A DNA stretch of 64,000 bases from Comamonadaceae bacterium (GTDB lineage Bacteria > Pseudomonadota > Gammaproteobacteria > Burkholderiales > Burkholderiaceae_C), in assembly GCA_009996515.1 (NCBI GenBank), contig JAACZV010000019.1:46876-110875 (forward strand). The letters are read 5' to 3'. Under the pieces are notes generated by a model. The model searched no databases. It was not told the origin of the DNA and saw nothing but the letters and a program-made list of their open reading frames with translations. This document shows, in pieces, positions 47,667 through 55,887 of the stretch (position 1 is its first letter; each line of letters opens with the position of its first letter). Made by a program: the position numbers and the translations under genes.

Positions 47667-47937
47667 TTGCGGGCCGAGCGCTGGGCCGCTCCCGAGCCGG
47701 CCCGCTCTGGCGATGTGCTTGCGGCTCAAAGCCGCAAGCATCGCTGCCACACGTGAGAGGCGTGTGGCGCTCGTGCCGTCCAAGCTCGCGCAGGCGAGCT
47801 TGGAGCCGCGGCACTCGCTCCCCTCGGGGGCTGAGGCTGGACACAGTGCGCCCAGTGGGCGCGCTGTGCCTGCCGAAGCTCCGCGGCCGCTGGCCGCGGA
47901 GCGGTCCCGGCCAAGGGACTCCTTGGACGAGGGGCTC
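47667..47937 (-). repeat. Structured intergenic repeat, expanded copy C
   Basis: On the minus strand the element begins GAGCCCCTCGTCCAAGGAGT at the stop codon of the binding-protein gene and ends in the GCGGGCCGGCTCGGGAGCGG block, as in copies A and B, but it is twice as long. It holds five consecutive hairpins: 47878-47902 (11 bp), 47842-47868 (12 bp with one G-U), 47780-47803 (10 bp), 47746-47768 (8 bp) and 47718-47738 (9 bp). The last replaces the stem found at the same place in copy A with a different but still perfect pairing. No reading frame across it is convincing. Confidence 0.8.
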
Positions 47938-48805
47938 ACTTCAGCAGCCCAGCGTTCTCTGCGGCCGCCTTGATGCCGTTGTAGTTCTCGGGCTTGCTGG
48001 GGATGAAGCGGGTGGCGCGCTGCAGGCCCAGGATCTCCCTGCCCTGCGGCGTGGCCGGGTCCAGCGCCAGGAAGGCGGCCTTGATCTTCTCGCGCAGCGC
48101 CGCCGGCATGTCGGCATGCACCGACCAGTTGTAGTCGTAGTAAGGCGGCGTCGTGTAGAAGACCTTGACCTGGGCCGGGTCCACCTTCTTCTCGGCGACG
48201 AACTTCTCCCACACCGAGATGTTCAGCGCGCCGGCGTCCACCTTGCCGCTGGCGACGGCCGCGATGGTAGCGTCGTGCGCGCCGCTGAAGGCCACGCGCT
48301 TGAGGTCCACGTCGGGGTTGACCTTGGCGGCCAGCAAAAAGCTGCGCGGCATCAGGTGGCCCGAGGTGCTGCTCTGCGAGCCGAAGCTCAGCGTCTTGCC
48401 CTTCAGGTCTTCCAGCCTGTTGATGCCGCTCTTGGCGTCGGTGATGAAGACGGAGCGGAACTTCTCGTCCTCCTCGCGCTGCACCAGCGGCAGGATCTTG
48501 CCGCCCGAGCGGGCGTTGGCCTGCACGAAGGTGAAGCCGCCGAACCAGGCCAGGTCGATCTTCCTGTTGACCACGGTCTCGACGGCGGCGGCGTAGTCCG
48601 TCACCGGCGTCCACTCCACCTTCATGCCCAGTTTGCTCTCCAGGTACTGGCCCAGCGGCGCGAACTTGCGCGCCAGCTCGGTGGGCGACTCGTCGGGAAT
48701 GGCGGTCACGCGCAGCACCTGCTGGGCCTGTGCCGCCGCGCCGGCCAGCGCCAGCGACATCACCACACCGCGCGCCAGACCGGCGACGACACGAGAGAGG
48801 GTCAT
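47936..48805 (-). CDS. PhnD-type periplasmic binding protein, possibly for a selenium oxyanion
   Basis: A 289-residue periplasmic protein of the phosphonate/phosphate/phosphite-binding PhnD family. A signal peptide (VAGLARGVVMSLALAGAAAQA) leads to LRVTAIPDESPTELARKFAPLGQYLESKLG, and the family's VTDYAAAVETVVNRKIDLAWFGGFTFV and GSQSSTSGHLMP (anion-binding serines) follow. No ABC permease or ATPase is adjacent. It forms an operon with the DsrE-like and GcvH-like genes beside selABC. A PhnD subgroup has been proposed to bind selenate; I recall this from database annotation and could not check it. The start at 48805 follows the usual signal length. Confidence 0.85.
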   Translation of the reverse strand: MTLSRVVAGLARGVVMSLALAGAAAQAQQVLRVTAIPDESPTELARKFAPLGQYLESKLGMKVEWTPVTDYAAAVETVVNRKIDLAWFGGFTFVQANARSGGKILPLVQREEDEKFRSVFITDAKSGINRLEDLKGKTLSFGSQSSTSGHLMPRSFLLAAKVNPDVDLKRVAFSGAHDATIAAVASGKVDAGALNISVWEKFVAEKKVDPAQVKVFYTTPPYYDYNWSVHADMPAALREKIKAAFLALDPATPQGREILGLQRATRFIPSKPENYNGIKAAAENAGLLK

Positions 48806-48831
48806 GGGATTTCTCCTGAGGGGTTGAGGTG

Positions 48832-49212
48832 TCAGAACACCAGGGTGGCCCATGCCGAATGGGCGGCGCGGGACGCGAATTGGACCGCACCGCCGTGACG
48901 GCGCGCGGCCGGGATCAGATCATCATGCGTCAGCCCCTGGGCCGCGAGCGCATCGGAGCAGGCGAAGAAGCGCGCGCCATGCGCCAGCGCGTCGTCCATC
49001 CAGTCGGCGATGCTCTTGTCGAAGCGCTCGGAAGCGCGCAACGCGCCGGCCACGCCGGGCCTGAGCAGCAGCACCGAGCGGGCCGTGAAATAGACCTCCA
49101 CCTGCAGCTCCAGCGCCGCGGCCGCGGCGGCATGGGCGAAGGGCGTGGCCAGGCGCACGGGGTCGTCGGGGTCCGCGGCCCACAGCAGCAGGGCCAGGCC
49201 GGTGCGCTTCAT
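48832..49212 (-). CDS. DsrE-family sulfur-carrier-like protein
   Basis: A 126-residue DsrE/DsrF-like protein. The single conserved cysteine, Cys85, is in ARFFACSDALAAQGL, the place where family members carry persulfide or bind thiolate. The N-terminal hydrophobic strand (LALLLWAADPDDPVRLATPF) is the usual Rossmann-like start. Its ATG overlaps the stop of the GcvH-like gene (ATGA), so the two are co-translated. Known relatives transfer sulfur; a role with selenium is inference from the neighbourhood. Confidence 0.8.
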   Translation of the reverse strand: MKRTGLALLLWAADPDDPVRLATPFAHAAAAAALELQVEVYFTARSVLLLRPGVAGALRASERFDKSIADWMDDALAHGARFFACSDALAAQGLTHDDLIPAARRHGGAVQFASRAAHSAWATLVF

Positions 49213-49652
49213 GTGCCCGCCTCCAGGTCGTTGAGCCAGGCCCAGCGCGCCATCGCCTCGCGGATGGCGGCTTCGTCGGTGGCGAGTTGGTGCTTCTCAT
49301 CGTCGAGCCGGGACGGCGCCAGCTCGGCCAGCCAGCCCGCCTCGTAGGGCGACTGGTGGACCAGCTCGGGCCGCTGCTCCAGCGCGTCGTTCACGCGCGT
49401 GACGACGCCCGACAGCGGCGACTTCACCGCCACGATGGACTTGGACAGCTCGACGACGCCGATGGAGCGCCCCTGCTCGACGTCGCTGCCCACCGGCTTG
49501 GGCCGGCACATGTAGATCTCGCCCGAGGCCTTGAGGCCCAGCGCCGTGATGCCCACGCGCACCCCACCGCCCGGCAACGGCTGGGCCCAGGTCTGGTCCT
49601 CGGGCCAGAGCCAGAAGCCCAGGGGCAGGGTCATGAGCGCGGCGTCCGTCAT
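49209..49652 (-). CDS. GcvH-like lipoyl-domain protein
   Basis: A 147-residue relative of the glycine cleavage H protein. The lipoyl lysine is Lys71 in VVELSKSIVAVKSPLSG, and the GcvH ending VNDALEQRPELVHQSPYEAGWLAEL is conserved. No gcvT or gcvP is near, so it is unlikely to serve only glycine cleavage. It belongs to a group of stand-alone GcvH-like proteins that includes lipoate-binding proteins of sulfur oxidation. Here it precedes a DsrE-like gene (4-base overlap) and lies about 145 bases downstream of selC. Confidence 0.85.
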   Translation of the reverse strand: MTDAALMTLPLGFWLWPEDQTWAQPLPGGGVRVGITALGLKASGEIYMCRPKPVGSDVEQGRSIGVVELSKSIVAVKSPLSGVVTRVNDALEQRPELVHQSPYEAGWLAELAPSRLDDEKHQLATDEAAIREAMARWAWLNDLEAGT

Positions 49653-49796
49653 CGTCCGCGCCCCTCAGCGACCACGAGCTTGGGATCGCCGTCGCGAGCG
49701 GGCTCAGATCGGTTCGAGCACCGCAGCCGTACTCTCGTACGGCGAGGAGCGCAGGGCCGAGGTGTGCCCGCGCAGCAGGCGAGGCCATGCTCGTGG

Positions 49797-49889
49797 CGGA
49801 AGGAGGTGGGAGTCGAACCCACCCGGCGGCGCGTGGCGCCACCCACCGGGTTTGAAGCCCGGCCGACACACCGGTGTCGTTCTCTTTCC
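49797..49889 (-). tRNA. selC: Selenocysteine tRNA (anticodon TCA)
   Basis: A 93-nt tRNA with all tRNA-Sec features: an extended acceptor stem of eight pairs, a 6-bp D stem (CGACAC / GTGTCG) with the four-base loop CGGT, an anticodon arm CCGGG-CTTCAAA-CCCGG reading UGA, a long variable arm (GGTGGCGC / GCGCCGCC, loop CAC), a T arm ending in TTCGACT and discriminator G73. CCA is not encoded. The fifth acceptor pair is A-C rather than a Watson-Crick pair. It begins five bases after the selB stop, so it is probably processed from the fdh-sel transcript. Confidence 0.95.
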
Positions 49890-49893
49890 ATGA

Positions 49894-51762
49894 TCAACTC
49901 GTCGCCTCCGAGAACAGCGCGCTGTCCGCACGCAGCCGGTGCTCGTCGCCCACGCGGCGCAGCAGCCCGACGCGGTCGAAGTGTTCCAGATGCTGGATGG
50001 CCCGCTTGCGGCCCAGGCCTGTTGCGTCGCGAAAAGCCGCCGCCGTGACCCGGCCCTGCCCGGCACCCAGCGTCCGCGCGATGGCGGCGAGTCTGGCCAG
50101 CGTCGCGGTGTCGCAATAGAGGTCTTTCACCACCTGGTGCAGCTCGCCCTGTTGTGCGAGTCGGGCCAGCGTCGCGCGCATCAGCGGCTCGGGCTCGGCG
50201 CAGTCCTTCGCCAGGTCGCGCGCCCAGGCGCCCTCGCCCCCCGCGGCGGCCAGCCGTGGCGCCACCTTCTGCGCGATGCGCTGCTCGGCGGCCGACAGCT
50301 GCACGCCATGCTCGGGCAGGTGCACGAAGGCGCCGCGCTGGGCGATGCGGCCGGCGGCGCGCAGCTCGGCCAGCAGCTGGCGCCACAGCGGCTCGGCGAT
50401 GCGCGGCGCCACGAGGCGGCGCAGCCGGGCGGCATCGGGGCCCAGCTCGTCGGGCGAGCTGGCGTGGAAGTCGGCCAACGCGGCAAGCAGTTTCGCCGTC
50501 AGCGCGGTGCGGGCCGCATCGCCCAGGGCCCAGCCGCCCAGCGGCTGGGCCAGGCCCTCGGCCTGCGCAAAGCGGGCCAGGTCCAGGCCCAGCGACGACA
50601 GCGCCAGCAGCCGCTCACGGCGTTCATCCAGCGCGGGCAGCTCGCAGGCGGCCAGCTCGGACAGGCGTTCGGGCGTGCGCCGGTAGCGCGTGGGCGCGAA
50701 CGGGTCCAGCACGACGCCGCCGGCCAGCGTGCGCGTGGCGCCGGCATCGCGCAGCACGAGGCGGTCGCCACGCCAGGCGCCGACCGGCGCGTGGCAGACC
50801 AGCTGCACGCGGGCCGACGCGCCGGGCTCGATGGCGTCGCCTCCGTCCAGCACGGCGACGCTGGCCGTCACCGATTGCGCACCCAGGTGCAGATGCACGC
50901 GCGCACCGGAGCGCAGCGGCCTGGTCTCGCCGGGCCACAGCGTCAGCCGCGCATCGAGGCGGTCGGTGGCCAGCGCCACGGCCGGCGCCGTCAGCCACTG
51001 GCCGCGCGGCGCCTGCTCGCGCGCCAGGCCAGCCAGCGCGACGGCGCAGCGCTGGCCGGCCCGCGCGCGCTCGACGGCGCGATTCTGCGCATGCAGACTC
51101 TTCACGCGGGCGCGCTGGCCCTGGATGACGAGCTCGTCGCCGACCACGATCTCGCCGGCATGCAGCGTGCCGGTGACGACGGTGCCGACGCCGTCCAGGC
51201 TGAAGGCACGGTCCACGGCCAGCCGCGGGGCCAGGCCTTGCGCCGCGCGCGGCGGCGTCTGGCGGGCGGCGTCGAACAGCAGCTCGCGCAACGCGGCCAG
51301 GCCGTCGCCGGTCTGCGCCGACACCGCGACGAGGGGCGCGCCGCGCAGGCCCGTGCCGGCCAGCAGCGCCTTCAGCTCGAGCGCCAGCGCGTCGACACGG
51401 CCCGGCTCGGCGCGGTCGGTCTTGGTGATGACGACCACGCCGCGCGTCAGGCCCAGCAGGCTCAGCACGGCCAGGTGCTCGCGGGTCTGCGGCATCACGC
51501 CGTCATCGGCCGCCACCAGCAGCAGCGCGAAGTCGATGCCGCTGGCGCCGGCGAGCATGGTGTGCACCAGCTTCTCGTGGCCGGGCACGTCGATGAAGCC
51601 GATGCGCTCGTCAAGACCCGGGACATCGAGGTAGGCATAGCCCAGCTCGATGCTGACGCCGCGCGCCTTCTCCTCGGGCAGGCGGTCGGTGTCCACGCCG
51701 GTCAGCGCGCGCACCAGCGTGGTCTTGCCGTGGTCGATGTGGCCGGCGGTGCCCACGATCAT
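49894..51762 (-). CDS. selB: Selenocysteine-specific elongation factor
   Basis: A 622-residue GTPase that carries Sec-tRNA to the ribosome at UGA codons marked by a SECIS hairpin. The G1 motif GHIDHGKT is at residues 7-14, followed by [12 protein letters not shown] (G3) and [10 protein letters not shown] (G4). The EF-Tu-like domains 2-3 and the C-terminal winged-helix repeats that bind SECIS RNA (ends [21 protein letters not shown]) are present. ATG overlaps the selA stop (ATGA). The length is close to that of E. coli SelB. Confidence 0.97.
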   Translation of the reverse strand: MIVGTAGHIDHGKTTLVRALTGVDTDRLPEEKARGVSIELGYAYLDVPGLDERIGFIDVPGHEKLVHTMLAGASGIDFALLLVAADDGVMPQTREHLAVLSLLGLTRGVVVITKTDRAEPGRVDALALELKALLAGTGLRGAPLVAVSAQTGDGLAALRELLFDAARQTPPRAAQGLAPRLAVDRAFSLDGVGTVVTGTLHAGEIVVGDELVIQGQRARVKSLHAQNRAVERARAGQRCAVALAGLAREQAPRGQWLTAPAVALATDRLDARLTLWPGETRPLRSGARVHLHLGAQSVTASVAVLDGGDAIEPGASARVQLVCHAPVGAWRGDRLVLRDAGATRTLAGGVVLDPFAPTRYRRTPERLSELAACELPALDERRERLLALSSLGLDLARFAQAEGLAQPLGGWALGDAARTALTAKLLAALADFHASSPDELGPDAARLRRLVAPRIAEPLWRQLLAELRAAGRIAQRGAFVHLPEHGVQLSAAEQRIAQKVAPRLAAAGGEGAWARDLAKDCAEPEPLMRATLARLAQQGELHQVVKDLYCDTATLARLAAIARTLGAGQGRVTAAAFRDATGLGRKRAIQHLEHFDRVGLLRRVGDEHRLRADSALFSEATS

Positions 51763-53189
51763 GCGAGGGCCTCCCTCAAGCTCGGCAATTGAGAGCTCAG
51801 CAGCGCGGGCTCGTCCAGGCAGCGCAGGTCCAGCAGCAGGCGGTCTTCATGGATGCGGCCGATGACGGGCCGCGGCAGGCCGCGCAGCGCGGCGGCCAGG
51901 GCTTCGAGCGTGCGGCCCCGGCCGTCGACGGCCGTGATCGCCAGGCCCGCGGACGGCAGGCGCTCGACCGGCAGCGAGCCGGAGCCGATCTGGCTTTGCA
52001 GCGCCACCGTCTCGACGCTGAAGCGCGGCGCCACGGCAGCCGACACGTCGGGCAGCAGGCGCTGGGCCAGCTGGGCGATCTGCTCCTGCGGCCGCGTCAG
52101 CAGGCACAGCGTCGGCAGGTCCTGCACCAGGCGCTCGGGCCGCAGGTACAGGCGCAGCGTGGCCTCCAGCGCCGCCAGGGGCAGCTTGGACAGCCGCAGC
52201 GCCCGCTTCATCGGGAACTTGCGGATGCGGCCGACGGCGGCCTTGCTGCCGACGATGAGGCCGGCCTGCGGGCCGCCCAGCAGCTTGTCGCCGCTGAAGG
52301 TCACCACGTCGCAGCCGGCCGCCAGCATGGCCTGCGGCAGCGGCTCGGCGGGCAGGCCCCAGCGGGACAGGTCGACGAGCGCGCCGCTGCCCAGGTCGCT
52401 CATCAGCGGCAGGCCGGCCGCATGCGCGATGGGCGCGAGCGTGGCTTCGTCCACCGCCGCCGTGAAGCCCTGCACCTGGTAGTTGCTGGTGTGCACCTTG
52501 ACGATGAGGCCGGTGCGCGGCGTGATGGCTTGCTCGTAGTCGCGCGGGTGGGTGCGGTTGGTGGTGCCCACTTCCACCAGCGTGGCACCGGCCGCGCTCA
52601 TCACGTCGGGCATGCGGAAATGCCCGCCGATCTCGACCAGCTCGCCGCGCGACACGATGGCCTCGCGTCCGCCCGCCAGCGCCGCGATGCCCAGCAGCAC
52701 GGCGGCGGCATTGTTGTTGACGACGGTGGCGGCCTCGGCGCCGGTCAGCTCGCACAGCAGTGCTTCGATGAGCTCGTCACGGTCGCCGCGGGCGCCGGCG
52801 TCGAGGTCGAACTCCAGGTTGTTGGGCGAGGCCATCAGCGCCATCACCTGCTGCAGCGCGGCATCGGCCAGCAACGCGCGGCCCAGGTTGGTGTGGATGA
52901 CGGTGCCGGTGAGGTTGAGCACCGCGCGCAGCCTGGGCTGCAGGCGCGCCTGCACGCGGGCGGCGAGCGTCTGCGGCAGCGCGCTCAGCTCGGCCTGCGC
53001 CAGCGTGCCGGCGATGGCGCGTTGGCGCAGGCCGTCCAGCAGCGCCCTCGCCTCGCGGGCCACCAGCGTGTGGCCATGCTCGGCGAGCAGCGGGGCGCAG
53101 TCGCGCAGCAGCCTGTCCAGGGCCGGCAGATCCTTGGGGACCGCTTTCGCCTTGGAACCGTGGACCACGGATTCGTCGGGCGCCGTCAT
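51759..53189 (-). CDS. selA: L-seryl-tRNA(Sec) selenium transferase
   Basis: A 476-residue PLP enzyme that converts Ser-tRNA(Sec) to Sec-tRNA using selenophosphate. The PLP lysine is Lys302 in [15 protein letters not shown], and [16 protein letters not shown] and the GTTNRTH segment are family hallmarks. The ATG at 53189 shares one base with the fdhE stop (TGATG), which fixes it; a frame extending to 53894 lies over fdhE and is discarded. Confidence 0.97.
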   Translation of the reverse strand: MTAPDESVVHGSKAKAVPKDLPALDRLLRDCAPLLAEHGHTLVAREARALLDGLRQRAIAGTLAQAELSALPQTLAARVQARLQPRLRAVLNLTGTVIHTNLGRALLADAALQQVMALMASPNNLEFDLDAGARGDRDELIEALLCELTGAEAATVVNNNAAAVLLGIAALAGGREAIVSRGELVEIGGHFRMPDVMSAAGATLVEVGTTNRTHPRDYEQAITPRTGLIVKVHTSNYQVQGFTAAVDEATLAPIAHAAGLPLMSDLGSGALVDLSRWGLPAEPLPQAMLAAGCDVVTFSGDKLLGGPQAGLIVGSKAAVGRIRKFPMKRALRLSKLPLAALEATLRLYLRPERLVQDLPTLCLLTRPQEQIAQLAQRLLPDVSAAVAPRFSVETVALQSQIGSGSLPVERLPSAGLAITAVDGRGRTLEALAAALRGLPRPVIGRIHEDRLLLDLRCLDEPALLSSQLPSLREALA

Positions 53190-54199
53190 CAATGCCCTCG
53201 TCCGGGCGGCGGCGGTGCCTCGTCGGGCTCGCCGAACAGCAGCAGCAGGTTGACACCATGGCGCTGCAGGCCGCCCTGGTTCTCGGGGCTGCTGACCAGC
53301 AGGTCCAGCGTCAGCGTGGCGAGGTCGTCGGCCAGCGGTTCGACGCCGTTGTCGCGCGCCGGGTGCATCAGCTTCAGGTAGTGGCCGCATTCGCTGCAGC
53401 ACTCGGCCTGCACGACGGCGTCGGCCGTCGTCGACGCGGCCTCGTCGGCACCGACCAGGCTTTGCAGCGAGATGCCCTTGGTGCTCTGGCAATGCGTGCA
53501 CTTGATGCGCACGTAATGCCATTGCGTGGCGCACAGGCCGCAGGCCAGGTAGCGCGCGCCCTCGCTGCCCAGGCGCTCCAGCGACGCCACCGGGCGCGAG
53601 CCGCAGCAGGGGCACAGCGTGGGATCGTCGGTGCGGCCGAAGGCGGCGACCGGGCCGGGGGCCTGGGCCGCCGTCTGCTGCACCAGCCGCACCCAGTGCA
53701 GTTGCAGCCCTGCCGCCAGCAGCGGTGCGCCGGCCAGGTCCAGGCCCAGCATGACGCCGCTCAGCAGGCGGCCGGCCTGGGCCTCCAGGTGTGCATCCGG
53801 CGCTTCGGCCAGCTGCAGCGCCGTGGCCTTGGCGGGGCCAGCGGGCAGGTGGCGGGCCAGGTCGGCCAGCAGCGCGCGCAGCGAGTCGCGCCACACGGGC
53901 TCGCGGGGCCAGCTCTCGGCCGGCAGCAGCGGCTGGCCCGAGCGCGCGGCCGCCTCGATCTGCGCGGGCGTGGGCAGCGGCACCGCGACGCGGGCCGACA
54001 GCGCGCGGTGCTGGGCCTCGGCCAGCTCGGCGACGAAGCGCAGGAAGTCGCCCATCGCATGGCCTTCGGCCAGGGCCCGCAGACGCAGTGCGCGCTCGGC
54101 GAACACGCCGGCCTCGGGCAGGTGCAGAAAGCTGACCTGCTCGCCGGCGCGGACGGCGATCTCTTCCGGGCTGAGGATCTTCTGGGTTCCGACGGTCAT
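53189..54199 (-). CDS. fdhE: Formate dehydrogenase accessory protein FdhE
   Basis: A 336-residue cytoplasmic protein needed to make active formate dehydrogenase-N. The C-terminal half has the rubredoxin-like cysteine motifs CPCC, CGLC, CTHC and CSEC that bind iron, in the order known for FdhE. It follows the gamma-subunit gene by 10 bases and precedes selA, tying selenocysteine synthesis to the enzyme that needs it. Confidence 0.95.
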   Translation of the reverse strand: MTVGTQKILSPEEIAVRAGEQVSFLHLPEAGVFAERALRLRALAEGHAMGDFLRFVAELAEAQHRALSARVAVPLPTPAQIEAAARSGQPLLPAESWPREPVWRDSLRALLADLARHLPAGPAKATALQLAEAPDAHLEAQAGRLLSGVMLGLDLAGAPLLAAGLQLHWVRLVQQTAAQAPGPVAAFGRTDDPTLCPCCGSRPVASLERLGSEGARYLACGLCATQWHYVRIKCTHCQSTKGISLQSLVGADEAASTTADAVVQAECCSECGHYLKLMHPARDNGVEPLADDLATLTLDLLVSSPENQGGLQRHGVNLLLLFGEPDEAPPPPGRGH

Positions 54200-54209
54200 G
54201 CCGCGGAGA

Positions 54210-54833
54210 TTACTGCTTGCCGGTCATCTCGCGATGCCACAGCGGGTGGTTTTGACGTGCCCAGCCTTCGGTGACGGTGCCGCGGGTCATCGCGCGCACC
54301 GTGCCCTTGACCCAGATGGCCGCGTAGACGTGCACGATGACGGTCAGGATCAGCAGCGTGGCCGACAGCGCGTGCAGCACGACGGCGATGCGGCGCGCGA
54401 GGATGGGGAAGCTGCCGGCGAACCAGGGCTGCCAGAACATGAAGCCGGTGAGCAACAGCACGAGCAGGCAGATGGCCATCAGCCAGAACACGCGCTTCTG
54501 GCCGCCGTTGTAGCGGCCGGCCGGCGGCATGCGGCTCTTGTCGCCGCGCAGCATCTCGCCGCTGTGCTTCATCCATTCGCGGTCCGCCTCGTTCATCACG
54601 TTGTGCCGCCACAGCTTGAGGAACATGACGAGGAAGCACAGCGTCATCAGCAGCCCCATGAAGGGGTGCAGGATGCGCGCCCAGGTGCCGCCGCCAAACA
54701 GCGCGGTGAGGAAGTAGAAGGCCGGGTGGAAAAAGGCCAGGCCGGACAGGCCGGCCGCGAGGAAAAGCAGCACGATCAACCAGTGGTTGGTGCGTTCGCC
54801 AGCGCTGTAGCGCTGCAGCAAGCGTGTCGCCAT
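54210..54833 (-). CDS. fdoI: Formate dehydrogenase-N gamma subunit, cytochrome b556
   Basis: A 207-residue membrane cytochrome that passes electrons from the beta subunit to the quinone pool. Four membrane helices are evident (from WLIVLLFLAAGLSGLAFF on), with histidine haem ligands in ERTNHWLIVLL, RILHPFMGLLM and VLHALSATLLI. The start is ATG 54833 with GGAG eight bases upstream. Same length class as E. coli FdoI. Confidence 0.95.
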   Translation of the reverse strand: MATRLLQRYSAGERTNHWLIVLLFLAAGLSGLAFFHPAFYFLTALFGGGTWARILHPFMGLLMTLCFLVMFLKLWRHNVMNEADREWMKHSGEMLRGDKSRMPPAGRYNGGQKRVFWLMAICLLVLLLTGFMFWQPWFAGSFPILARRIAVVLHALSATLLILTVIVHVYAAIWVKGTVRAMTRGTVTEGWARQNHPLWHREMTGKQ

Positions 54834-54844
54834 GGTGCGCTCCT

Positions 54845-55756
54845 TCAGGCGATGGGATGGTCCGCGTCGCGGGTGGCGTTGCGGTCCGCCTCGGGGTCGT
54901 CCGGGTCCTCGATGGGACCGACGCGGGTGTAGTGGAAGAAGCCGGCAAGCACCGCGCCTATCATGGCCGCGACGGCCAGTGGCTTGGCCGCGCCCTTCCA
55001 CAGCGACACCAGCGGGCTGATCTTGGGATCCTTGGGCAGGCCGTGGTAGAGCTCGGGCTTGTCGGCATGCTGCAGCACGTAGACCACGTGGGTGCCGCCC
55101 ACGCCCGGCGGGTCGTAGACGCCCGCGTTGGCATAGCCACGCTCCTTCAGGTCGGCGATGCGTTCGGCGCCGAAGTCCAGCATGTCCTCCTTGGTGCCGA
55201 AGCGGATGGCGCCGGTGGGGCAGGCCTTGGCGCAGGCCGGTTCCAGGCCCACGCCGACGCGGTCGGAGCACAGCGAGCACTTGTAGGCCTTGCTGTCCAC
55301 CTTGGACAGCCGCGGCACGTCGAAGGGGCAGCCGGTGATGCAGTTGCCGCAGCCCACGCAGTGCTCGGAGATGAAGTCCACGATGCCGTTGGTGTACTTC
55401 ACGATGGCGCCGGGCGCCGGGCAGCTCTTCAGGCAGCCCGGATCCTCGCAGTGCATGCAGCCGTCCTTGCGGATCAGCCACTCGAGCTTGCCCTGCTCGA
55501 CCTCCACCTCCGAGTAGCGCATCACCGTCCAGCTCTGCGGCGTGAGGTCGCGCGGGTTGTCGTAGGTGCCGTGCGTGTCGCCGACGTCGTCGCGCAGGTC
55601 GTTCCACTGCATGCAGGCCACCTGGCAGGCCTTGCAGCCTATGCAGGAGGACACGTCGATGAGCTTGGCGACCTCCGGCACATGCTTGCGCGCCTGCGTG
55701 GACGGCGTGGTGGTGGCGGAGCGCTTGGCGATGTCCAGGGATTGGAGTGAACTCAC
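54845..55756 (-). CDS. fdoH: Formate dehydrogenase-N beta subunit
   Basis: A 303-residue iron-sulfur protein with four [4Fe-4S] clusters bound by the cysteine groups [35 protein letters not shown] and CSLCSDRV...CAKAC. A single C-terminal membrane helix ([18 protein letters not shown]) anchors it. The start is the GTG at 55756, behind a near-perfect AAGGAGGA ribosome binding site; an ATG at 55792 lies upstream of that site and is rejected. Confidence 0.94.
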   Translation of the reverse strand: MSSLQSLDIAKRSATTTPSTQARKHVPEVAKLIDVSSCIGCKACQVACMQWNDLRDDVGDTHGTYDNPRDLTPQSWTVMRYSEVEVEQGKLEWLIRKDGCMHCEDPGCLKSCPAPGAIVKYTNGIVDFISEHCVGCGNCITGCPFDVPRLSKVDSKAYKCSLCSDRVGVGLEPACAKACPTGAIRFGTKEDMLDFGAERIADLKERGYANAGVYDPPGVGGTHVVYVLQHADKPELYHGLPKDPKISPLVSLWKGAAKPLAVAAMIGAVLAGFFHYTRVGPIEDPDDPEADRNATRDADHPIA

Positions 55757-55807
55757 AGGAATCCTCCTTGGCCGCGAGGCCTGTATTCCCAAGCGGCTCC
55801 CGCTGAT

Positions 55808-55887
55808 CCGGCTTTGCCGGGCAGACGGGAGTGCCCCCTCGTAGGGGGCCGGCGAAGCCGGTAGGGGGTGGCCTGAGTCATCAGGCC
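55808..55887. repeat. String of four hairpins between fdoG and fdoH
   Basis: Four small inverted repeats follow one another: 55808-55820 (CCGGC, ttt, GCCGG), 55834-55848 (CCCCCT, cgt, AGGGGG), 55849-55861 (CCGGC, gaa, GCCGG) and 55870-55887 (GGCCTGA, gtca, TCAGGCC), the last of which includes the fdoG stop codon. The first and third are the same stem with complementary loops. They lie in the only sizeable gap within the operon and could set transcript stability or partial termination. Confidence 0.65.

Noticed and set aside
47648..48890. Open frame of 413 codons running across repeat C and the PhnD-like gene in another frame
   Set aside because: It is out of frame with the recognised protein and spans hairpins; composition is that of noise.
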